64,000 nt of DNA from NCBI GenBank assembly GCA_033032865.1, contig JAWHQI010000201.1, positions 1,303,501-1,367,500 of the forward strand. Direction: 5' to 3'. Within the stretch, counting starts at the first letter, position 1. The number at the start of each line of letters is the position of its first letter. Positions 55,704 to 64,000 of the stretch are shown one piece after another. The stretch is from Dactylorhiza incarnata (taxonomy: Eukaryota; Streptophyta; Magnoliopsida; Asparagales; Orchidaceae). The translations under genes and the position numbers were made by a program. The notes below the pieces were generated by a model. That model searched no databases, was not told where the DNA came from, and was given only the letters and a program-made list of their open reading frames with translations.

Positions 55704-56433
55704 TCTCTTGGAATATATACTGATATTTTTGCAACAACTTGAATAAGTCCTCCCAATGGGAGTGTGTTAAGATAAGTTTGGATTGGATCCTTCAACTTGT
55801 ATGCATACCATATCTTAGAGAGAAGTAGATATGCAATATCAAGCTCCTCTTCCTGCAAAATATGATATGTTACTATACTAAGTTGTGTTATGATCTACTT
55901 AGTATCTCTGGATTTCTGCATAATAGTGAGGCGCATAATATCCTGGATAATGTATACATCCTCCCTAAGTGATGAAATATTAGTAATCTGATCCCTACTT
56001 TCTCTCCCATGCAAGACCAGGTTGACCTGTGCCCAGTCCCGCTCATCCCGACACTTTTCCACCACATCCAGCCTATATTCTCACTCTTCACCAACCTAAA
56101 TTCCATCCACATATCATCATGGGTTATTTGGACATCCTCAAGGTGCATCATCGACATTACTTCTCCATTGATTTCCGTCTCCGACGGATAAAACAAATCA
56201 TTGTAGAACTCACGAACAAAATCGGTTGAAAAGCAATCGTTAGGGATCACAAACAATATCCCTGATGCAGCTAGGAGATTTTATATATGAGTACATTGTG
56301 GGAAGGATATTTGCAACACCATTCCCACCCCGATCGACACTTTTTCTATTCCCAAAAATGTTTGATAAGACTCATGAGGTGTACAAAAAGAGGTTTTTCG
56401 GGCATGAAACTCATGGGTACTGGAAGCAGCCAT
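55704..56433 (-). pseudogene. Extra ORF of the Cop3-like element, main part (putative plant transposon protein family)
   Basis: A minus-strand ATG at 56431-56433 (MAASSTHEFHARKTSF) lies three bases after a good splice acceptor (TTTCTATGTGCAG). Frames change downstream. The longest open piece (56256-55888) reads FVIPNDCFSTDFVREFYNDL, then EINGEVMSMMHLEDVQI and YTLSRILCASLLCRNPEIL. This matches the EFY-n-(K/N)G-V pattern of the Cop5 and Cop6 ORFs. From 55880 the text EEELDIAYLLLSKIWYAYKL and TLPLGGLIQVVAK follows and runs up to the Gyp1 target site, then continues at 16288. If it belongs to Cop3 it is antisense to that element's gag. Function is unknown. Confidence 0.6.
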
Positions 56434-58039
56434 CACCTGCACATAGAAACATGACAACAATCAAAACAAATAAAATCAGGTCAACACCAAGCGTTAAGGT
56501 TAATGCCAGGCACATGCTGTCAAAGTTTCTTGTCATCTCCATTAAATAATGTTGATCTTAAAATACTTCTTGACCTTGAAAAATTTCATAAAATCTGAGT
56601 AAGAAAGGGAATATCATCTATAGAACTCAAAACTCCTATAAATCCAAAGCAAAATCTCATCTTCATGAAAGATCTCAACAACCAAACCCTAAATCTCAAA
56701 AACCAAAACCCTAAATCTCAAAAGACTAGATCTATAATCTACCATGGTGAAATGCTTCAATACTTCAAAGGATTTCTTAATAGAGGTAGAGAAATCATTT
56801 AAACAAAAAAATCTAAGTATAAAACAAGATATTTACCTAGATCTAAGAAGGGGTTGATGACAAAAAATGGGAAAAAATCTGCTTTGGGCTGAAGCAAATG
56901 AGGCTAGAACTCGATATTTGTGCTTTTATATAAAGTTGAGTCAACGTCATCGTTGAGTATAATGCCGCATGTTAGCCCTATCTATGGGTTTTTCAATCTT
57001 TGATCTCTGTACCTCCTATTATAGTTTTCATTATATCCTCATCAACTCTCAATTCCATTATTTGAATTTACATTGTTCGAAATAATTTTCACCTCATTCT
57101 TGAAAAAGTATTCAAGTATTCTGAGCCTACTAATGTTCTCTAAAATGTCAAAATTTTCTACACTAAGAAGGTCTCTATACAATATCACTAAATTAAAGAT
57201 TTGTTTTTCAAAAAGTCAAGAAATTGTCTAATATTTTGGCGTTAACTCTTAACGCCAGCGTTAGGCTCCAACGCTAATGTTAGAACTCAATGCCCGACGT
57301 TAGTTTTCTGTGCTCCAAATTCAATTTTTTACATGCTTAAAAATCTCAGATATTGCATGCATATTTTCATATTTGTTTCTTTGTTTTGAAAAATATTAAT
57401 TTACTTTATTTTTTAGTTCTTCCTTATTAAAAAATCTACAAAAAAATTTAAATAATACATGTTTTTGCTTTTGTTTTCAATTCTCAAAAATTAAAGCATA
57501 TGTTTCTCTTTATTTTTTATTATTTTTTATTATTCATCTTTTATTTTTATTCAAAAATCCACTCAAAAAATATCAAATAATAACAAATCTTCAAAAATAT
57601 ATTTTTTGTTTCTAAATTTTACAAAAATATGTTTTGTTATTTGACTATTGGATTTCACATGAGCAAATATCTTGTTATTTTCATCAAAAAATGGTCAAAA
57701 GTGTTTAGAAATACTCTTAAAGATTCTCATCAATGTTTAATTTTCAATCCAAGTTTCGGAAATATTGTTTTTTATTGTCATTCCTTGACCTTAATCTTGT
57801 TATGTTCAATGAAATAAACTAGAAAATTGTGTAAGATTGTCTAGCATGCCTCTAAGTATGAGTAATATTTTTATGTTAAATAATGATTTATTCACTCACT
57901 CTTTTAGTATTCTACATGTACTTATAGTCTTAGTCTTGCATGATTGTGCAGTGTAATAGATTAACTTGTTATGTCGTATGTCTAAATTACCTACACCTTT
58001 TTTTCAAACATCAATTTATTGCACATATAGAAGTGTGTT
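56434..58039. promoter_or_regulatory. Leader and possible bidirectional promoter of the Cop3-like ORF, with LTR-type motifs
   Basis: At 56940-56975 and 57236-57300 the Cop3 LTR motif recurs (GAGTCAACGTC, GGCGTTAACTCTTAACGCC, AGCGTTAGG, CCCGACGTTAG). A TATA-like CTTTATATAAAAG reads toward the minus-strand ORF at 56923-56935. The 500 bp between it and the ATG includes an intron-like T-rich acceptor. The remainder (57310-58039) is AT-rich with no credible gene; the ORF 57629-57817 is not supported. Confidence 0.5.
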
Positions 58040-58580
58040 CTTAAGAAAATTGTTGTTTGCAAAAAACAAGTGAATTCAGAGACCTTTGTCCTAAATAAAA
58101 AATATATGAATAAAATGACAAAGATAACTCCACCAAGTTCTACTTAGTGTCCTGATAATTCTTAATGAGCATTGTGAGGTTGAGCACCTTGGAAAAAATT
58201 GTAAAGTGTCTTGTGTAAACACAACTTTTTTAGCACATCTATTTGTACACCAGATCACTCACAGAAAAAAAATTATATCAAATGCTTATGTGATCCCCAA
58301 AGTAAAACTCCGCTCCATGATAAGTCCTAATGAGCATTGTGTGAGCGAAGCACCTTGGTAGTTGTACTCTTTTATGTGCTTTGAAATAAACTCTCTAGAA
58401 TTGATGTGTGGATGTAATTCTTTGAATACATTTTTAATACAGTTTTACTCTTTCATTACATATGTCAAGTGATTTGATTATATCACTTGTATATTATTAT
58501 CAAAACACCATTTGCACACATCTTTCATAAAGCTTCTACTCATGAGAATTGGATCCTAATGCATATCTACATAATTCTCT
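58040..58580 (+). mobile_element. Copia tail remnant similar to the start of Cop1
   Basis: The stretch matches 1-500 in order and orientation (AACAAGTG-ATTC-GAGA, ACTCCACCAAG, TTGTGAGGTTGAGCACCTTGG, ATGAGCATTGTGTG, CATGAG-ATTGGATCCTAATGC). In Cop1 this block lies upstream of the 3' LTR on the plus strand, so here it marks a plus-strand copia tail, probably that of Cop3. Similarity stops near 58578, where the tandem array starts. Confidence 0.7.
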
Positions 58581-58589
58581 AAAATTATG

Positions 58590-59830
58590 AATGTTCTAAA
58601 TTGTAATCCTGAAGTCTATATTGTGAATGAAATAACATAAGTAGGCAATTAAAAATACCCAGAAAATTACTAGAGGTTCACAATGTTATAAAAAGCTTAT
58701 GTTCAGATTTTTAGAATATACCAGTGTAAATAATCCAAGTTATAAATATTCAAAATTGAAATCCCAAAGTCTACATTGTGAATTAGGTAGCATAAATATG
58801 TAATCATAAATTCCAGGAAAATTTACTAGAGGTTCACAATGTTATAAAAAGCTTATGTTCAGATTCTTAGAATATTCCAGTGTCAATAATCCAAGTTAAG
58901 ATTATTCTAAATTGGAATCCCAAAGTCTACATTGTGAATGAGGTAGCATAAATATGTAATCATAAATTCCAGGAAAATTACTAGAGGTTCACAATGTTAT
59001 AAAAAACTTATGTTTAGATTCTTAGAATATTCCAGTGTCAATAATCCAAGTTATTAATATTCTAAATTGAAATCCTAAAGTCTACATTATGAATGAGATA
59101 GCATAAATATGTAATTATAAATTCCAGGAAAATTACTAGAGGTTCACAATGTTATAAAAAGCTTATGCTCAGATTCCTAGAATATTCCAGTGTGTACATG
59201 ATTCAAGGTAAAAAATTTTCAAATTATAAACTCAAATTCTACTTTGTGACGGAAGTGTGTCTTATACTCAATTATTAATTCTAACAAAATTCTCAAAGCT
59301 TCCTTTTTGTATGAAAAGTCTAAATTCAGAATTTTATAAAATCTAGCAAGTATATTTCATGTTATGAATTTCTCAAGTTATAAACTCAAATTGTACTTTG
59401 TGAAGGAAGCATGTCATTTACTCATTGATAAATTCTAAAAAATTCTCAGAGCTTCCTACTGGTATGAAATGTCTAATTACAAAATTCTGTAACAATCCAG
59501 CAAAGTATATTTCATGTTATGAATTTCCCAAGTTATAAACTCAAATTGTACTTTATGAATGAAGCATGTCATATACTCAATGATAAATTCTAACAAAATT
59601 ATTAGAGCTTCCTACTGGTATGAAAAGTATATATGCAATTTTCTATAACAATCCAGAGAGTATATTTTATGGTATGAATTCTTCTAGTTTTAAACTTAAT
59701 TAGTACTTTTTGAAAGAAGCATAACATTTAATCAATGATTAATTCTAACAAATTTCTCAGAGCTTTCTACTGGTATGAAAAGACTACGTACAAATTTTCA
59801 CAACATTTCAGAAAGCTTTGATCCTGTAAT
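58590..59830. repeat. 155-bp tandem array, about eight units in two variants
   Basis: A fixed point in the first variant (GAGGTTCACAATGTTATAAA) recurs at 58673, 58829, 58984 and 59139. The corresponding point in the second variant (AGCTTCCTACTGGTATGAAA) recurs at about 59297, 59450, 59606 and 59761. Spacing is 153-156 bp throughout. The two variants share AATTCTA, TAGAATATTCCAG/AACAATCCAG and TCCAAGTTAT-type words, so they look like diverged forms of one unit. No coding content is seen. Confidence 0.85.
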
Positions 59831-59859
59831 TACTGATGTAATTCTAAAGCTACATGGTT

Positions 59860-61240
59860 GTGCTATGCACACACCAAATTTCCTTACACTTGCATTGAAA
59901 TAACTTAACATGCAGGGGTCCAAAAGGCCTAAAATCTTATCCCGAACCTATTATATACATGAACAACCTCCCAAAGGAGATTTGGAGTGATTTGAGTCCA
60001 AATCACCCATATTATACACCATATGTGATTTATTAACTTTCTACCAAAACATTAGAAAAAAATATGCCCCAAAATTCTGATTTTTGGGCTCATAGTAGAT
60101 CTAGGGTACATACACACATGTTTAAATTTTTGGCCTCATATCTATTAATATATATAATTTATTCACATTTTAAGGTATGTCCTTCACTAGGACCACCCTT
60201 ACTAAATCTGCCCTGCAGAGAGTAGTAAGACTCCAAATGGTGTGATCTCACTTTCTGCAGATTGTAGACACAAAGGCCTACAAAAGTTGTCTCTGCCTAC
60301 TTTTCATTTTAGGGCCTCTCAGGGCCTCAAAATTTGTGTACAAGATGTCAATTTCACAAGGGTAAAGACAACATTTAGTGTGACCAAAAATGAAGGTTTG
60401 CTTTGGTTCATTGAAGCATGGCTTTACTCATAAGAAAGAATCAAATTGAGCCAAAAACTTCACCAGAGACTAATATACTCATAACCAACCTCCCAAAGGA
60501 GATTTTTAGTGGTTTGAGTCAAAATAACCTATGATATACATCATACATGATTTATTTAATTTCTACAAAAACCATAGAAGAATGTGCCCCAAAAATTCCA
60601 ATTTTTGTGTTAGGGGATGTATTATATCATCATAAAGGGTTGGCTAAATTATCAGAGACTAACACCAAGTAAAAATAGCTAGAGCCACATAACACCCATT
60701 TTGGCTATATGCACCCCACACCTTAACCTTGACACAAACATGCAAGTTGGTTAGTCCAACATGCAGTGGTCCAAATGGCCTCAAACTTTTGTCATGGACT
60801 ATATTTGGCCTAAACTACCATCCAGAGAAAATTTGGGTCGATTTGGACCATTATAACCATTGATCTACGCTATACAAGAAAAATGAAATGTTGTACAAAA
60901 TCGTATAAAAATAATTTCGAAAAATTCCTAATTTTTGGCAGAGAATACATTAGGGCATGACTCATGCATTTCCCAAATTTCATGTCATTTAGAGTTGTTA
61001 TTCTCTTTAAATTAATTTTTATAGATCTAGGGGCCCATATGTACATGTCTCACCAAAATGGGTGCTCAGAGAGCTACAGTGCTCCAAATCACCTAAACAA
61101 ATTTCTAAATTTTTTTAAGACCGTAATCTACAATTTCCATTCATGGTGTAATTTATGTAGAGACCTCTTAGGGCCTTAAATAAATTCTACAATGTACTTC
61201 TCAACATGTGACAGAATTTTAATTCCAATATTAATAATAT
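59860..61240. repeat. Diverged repeat units of about 520 bp, element unassigned
   Basis: AACCTCCCAAAGGAGATTT occurs at 59965 and 60487, followed in both by GTTTGAGTC-like text, a TATACA-CATA block and CCCCAAAA-TTC. ACATGCAG-GGTCCAAA-GGCCT occurs near 59909 and 60759. These look like three degenerate units of a repeat, possibly LTR or UTR of a large gypsy element. No gene is supported. Confidence 0.55.
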
Positions 61241-62757
61241 CTATGGTGTGCGACTATCAGATCTGCTAAGATCGAACGGTTCTCTTTTATCTTCCCCAAC
61301 AAGCTGAGGGCTGGGATTAACCCGTCTTGGTGCCACTTTGCCTCCCGATTTCAGCGAACTCCGGCCATTGCCAGAGAATTCCCCAAGCCATCACCTCCGG
61401 CCGAGGTAGGGCTTGCGAATGGCGGTGAGAGTTCGGTCGGAGGTGGCCGGAAAATCCCTCCCGTCGTTTTCATTTTCTCGGTTAGGAACAAGAAACGACC
61501 AATGGTAAATCCACCATTTCCCATGAATTTGCAAATGGATAGAAGGGATATCGGGCACAGGGTGAGGTGATAAGGAAAACTTGCCTTATTGGGTGCTCGG
61601 GGTCGTGTAACTTGACATAAAAACGTTGCCATGCTCCTCCTTGATTGCAAGCCAATATCCCTCCTTTGAGCTCGAAAACTCCAATCGATTGAGGAGTTCT
61701 ACTCCTTGGAGGTCCTGAAGGTGGTAATGAGCTCGATTGGGGCTGGGGGTGGCATAATTCAAAGCTACCATTAAAGGCACCTCTCGGTTAGCCAATGGGC
61801 TCCAAAATTCCCTTCCAGCTGGCCACCACTGTACATAAATTTGGCTGGACTTCATTGTGGGAGCTGAGAGGAGATGTTGGTAGAAGGAATTGGAGCCATG
61901 AGGAGCTCTTTCCATGCAAAGCCATTAATGTTGGTCGGCCTCCTCTTTCCCATTGATTTTCTCCCTCTACTCATCTGCCACCTCTCTCAAAATTGCTAGG
62001 GGATTCTATGGGGAGGTTGAGTGCATGCCAAGGAAAGGTAGATTGGGTGCCAAGTGGCACCCAATCCATGAATTCCTCTTTTTGTTCTATGTGAAATTGG
62101 GGAATTCTCCATTTTTCCCTCTTACATGTCACCCTCATTCATTTTCAGAGGTCAAGGGATGTAATTAGGATATTGGGCTGCAGGATGGGCCACATATTAA
62201 GGCTTTAGTCCATAGGGCTTGGCTTAATTGATCAAAATGCCCATTTAGCCCAATTTTGACCTATGTTGACTTTTTTGTTGACTTGTCAACTGATGAGTTG
62301 GTTGGTCCAAGGTATTAGTCTTGAGTCCCTTGACTCCACCCAATATTGATTGGGACATGGTGATGCCATAATTGGGCCAATTTAGCCAAAAAGTGTGATT
62401 TTGACCAAAATTGGGGGAAAGTTGACTTTGGTGAAATTGAGTCAATTGATGACCGCTTGATGAGGCTTTTTTGGTCCATTGGGTCCCCTATAATATTATA
62501 AGACTAGGGGTGAGGTCAATTTCATGTTTTGGGGGTCAATTGGACTTATTGGTGAAGGATTGACCTATGTTGACCTAAAGGGTACTTTGGTCAATTTGGG
62601 CCAATTGGTGACTCCATGATAGGGATTTTAGGTCACTTGTACCCAAATTAGGGTTTTTAATACTGTGGTTGGGTCAATTTGATCATATTAAGTCTAATTG
62701 ACCAAATTTTAGATGAATTGGCCTATGTTGACCTATTTTGACCTAGAGTTGATTTGG
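61241..62757. repeat. LTR-like tract with GC-rich block and TTGAC-rich block
   Basis: 61320-61930 is GC-rich with many CCGGCC/GGCCGG words and spurious minus-strand ORFs (61351-61650, 61586-61915). 62240-62757 contains about twenty TTGAC or GTCAA words. This texture is common in LTRs of plant chromovirus gypsy elements, but no LTR ends are identified. Confidence 0.45.
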
Positions 62758-63027
62758 TCAGATTGACCAAGATTGGTGACCATATGATGAGGCTTTTGGG
62801 TCACTTGGGCCTCTCTTAGGGTTAGGGGCGTATTGGTAAGCACAATTTGATTTGTTGAGTCCAATTTGAAGTAAATTGGGCAAGGTTGACCTCTGCCCTT
62901 TTGGGGTGCTCAAAGCAAATTTCTGAAGTTCAAATTGACTTCGGATCATTCCATGATCTCTACTCACAATTTCAATCCTAATCCCACCCAAGGGGTCTAG
63001 AAGAAATGGGGTCCTACATAAGCCAAC
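62758..63027. other. Continuation of the TTGACC-rich, LTR-like DNA
   Basis: A few TTGACC words persist. Minus-strand reading continues open from the LINE frame, but the protein text (for example FELQKFALSTPKGQRSTLP) no longer resembles reverse transcriptase, so the LINE edge is placed near 63027. Confidence 0.4.
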
Positions 63028-63628
63028 AATGATATGGAATTCTTGTATTAATCCTCCAGATGTCCTCACCCTCGTCACTGAAGTTGTATACATATCGTAG
63101 ATTATATCAATGTATGATACATTTACACCTTTCTTTTCTAAGACTCTCCATAAGATCTCTCTTTGAACCCTATCATACTCAAGATAAATAAACATCATAT
63201 CCAAATCTTGTTTTCTTTCTCGATAGTTGTCAATGAGTCTCCTAAAGATATGTACAGCTTCCATGGTCGACCGCCCTGACATGAATCAAATTGATTCTCT
63301 GAAATGCCAGTCTCCCATCTTACTCTTCTTTCAATTACTTGTTCCCATAATTTCATGGTTGGACTCATTAATTTAATTCCTTTGTAATTAACACAATTTT
63401 GTATATCTCATTTGTTCTTATATAAAGGTACCATATACATTCTCTCCATTGGCCATGCATCCTCTTTGACTTCAGTATCTTATTGAAGAAACATTTAAGA
63501 CACAAAATTCCTTCTTTCCCTAGACATTTCCATACTTCGATGGGTATATCGTCTGGCCCAACCGTTTTTCCATTTTTCATCTTCTTTAGAGCATCATTTA
63601 CCTCTGATACTTGAATTTTATGATAAAA
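63028..63628 (-). pseudogene. RTE-type LINE reverse transcriptase fragment
   Basis: On the minus strand EVNDALKKMKNGKTVGPDD and IPIEVWKCLG open the fragment. NYKGIKLMSPTMKLWEQVIE (other frame), GRSTMEAVHIFRRLIDNYRE, DRVQREILWRVLEKKGVNV and IYDMYTTSVTRVRT follow. This is the RT fingers-palm region of plant RTE LINEs. The catalytic segment just before DRV has lost residues (LEYDRV where the family has a longer LEKAYDRV-type word), and the YADD-type site is not reached. Frameshifts occur near 63370-63420 and 63285. Both ends of the LINE are missing, so it is a dead internal fragment. Confidence 0.88.
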
Positions 63629-63682
63629 TTATTGAAACCAAGACTTGGCTTCTTTGTGGAGCTTGGGCCCTCAAGGATGAGG
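63629..63682 (+). other. Short element tail before the terminal LTR
   Basis: TGGAGCTTGGGCCCTCAAGGATGAGG precedes the LTR start. The CCCTCAAGGATGAGG end is like the purine-rich end of a gypsy internal region. Too short to say more. Confidence 0.4.
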
Positions 63683-64000
63683 TGTAATACCCCAAAACTT
63701 AGAAGCATAATTGGGATGTAGGGAGCTAGCGCAGGTGGTAGTGCTGTCGCCTAGCGCTAGCCATCTCAACGGTTACTAGCTATCGAGACGGATTCTTTGA
63801 GTGTCGACAGACGCTAGCCGTCGAGATGGAAGCTAGCGCAGGCGCTAGCGCTAGCGCCGGCGCTAGCGCGCGATACAGATCCGTGATTTGAAATCGTGGC
63901 CGTCAAATCCTTATGTTCCTAGCTCTGATGGCTGGGGTTTAATCCGGGAGTTCTTAAGCCTTGACCAGAGGAGATATTCTCTTTATTCTAAAGTCTTATC
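63683..64000 (+). repeat. Start of an LTR (TGTAATACCCC type), cut by the window end
   Basis: TGTAATACCCC is a typical start for chromovirus gypsy LTRs in plants. From 63726 to 63870 the DNA is dense in GCTAGCGC, GCGCTAGC and TAGCGCAGGCGCTAGC palindromes. A 20-bp stretch, CTAGCGCAGGCGCTAGCGCT, is identical to part of the Cop1 LTR array at about 2320-2339. No TATA box is reached before the window ends. Confidence 0.6.

Noticed and set aside
61351..61915. Two overlapping minus-strand ORFs in GC-rich DNA
   Set aside because: No domain, no start context, and the text follows CCGG-rich LTR-like sequence.

Overview
This window reads as intergenic heterochromatin from a flowering plant. It holds no intact host gene, rRNA or tRNA. 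Nearly all of it is LTR retrotransposons, with one CACTA DNA transposon, one RTE-type LINE fragment, one (TTG)n-tailed retroposon-like end and one tandem array. Plant origin is supported by primer-binding sites matching plant initiator tRNA-Met and tRNA-Asp, Athila-type gypsy and SIRE-like copia proteins, the CACTACAAGAAA transposon ends, and the AT-rich composition. The species cannot be named from the sequence.

Layout. 1-3124 is the 3' end of a copia element (Cop1) with its 3' LTR. 3125-5164 is unassigned repeat-like DNA. 5165-8135 is a decayed copia gag-PR-IN fragment (Cop2), cut by the 5' LTR of another copia element (Cop3, LTR 8136-9311, gag to 10356). Cop3 is interrupted by a minus-strand copia element (Cop4, 10379-about 16040). 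16289-55698 is one old, internally deleted gypsy element (Gyp1), recognised by its matching ATAAT target duplication. Gyp1 has been opened three times: by a young non-autonomous gypsy (Gyp2, 16909-22548, TSD GTAAT), by a pol-less copia (Cop5, 23291-35670, TSD CCTAC) that itself holds a CACTA element (26910-31248, TSD CTC), and by a minus-strand pol-less copia (Cop6, 36393-54376) that itself holds a full-length Athila-like gypsy (Gyp3, 39333-49162, TSD GGGAT). The DNA flanking Gyp1 on both sides carries a minus-strand ORF that probably belongs to Cop3. To the right lie a 155-bp tandem array (58590-59830), 520-bp dispersed units, a TTGAC-rich LTR-like tract, an RTE LINE reverse-transcriptase fragment (minus) and the start of another LTR at 63683.

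How the parts work together. Only Gyp3 and Cop4 carry recognisable gag-protease-integrase-RT-RNase H, and both are broken by stop codons. Gyp2, Cop5, Cop6 and probably Cop3 are non-autonomous and would need enzymes in trans. Gyp2 shares the tRNA-Asp primer site and the tail organisation of Gyp3-like elements. Cop5, Cop6 and Cop3 lack pol but keep gag remnants plus a similar extra ORF of the kind often labelled putative plant transposon protein.

Most interesting signal. Unrelated LTR families here each carry their own array of short CG-rich palindromic motifs just upstream of the TATA box. In Cop6 and Cop3 (more weakly Cop5) the same family-specific motif recurs inside the element, in front of the extra ORF. 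This paired arrangement suggests a self-recognition or anti-silencing system, by analogy with VANC proteins and their motif arrays in VANDAL transposons. That role is inference and is untested.
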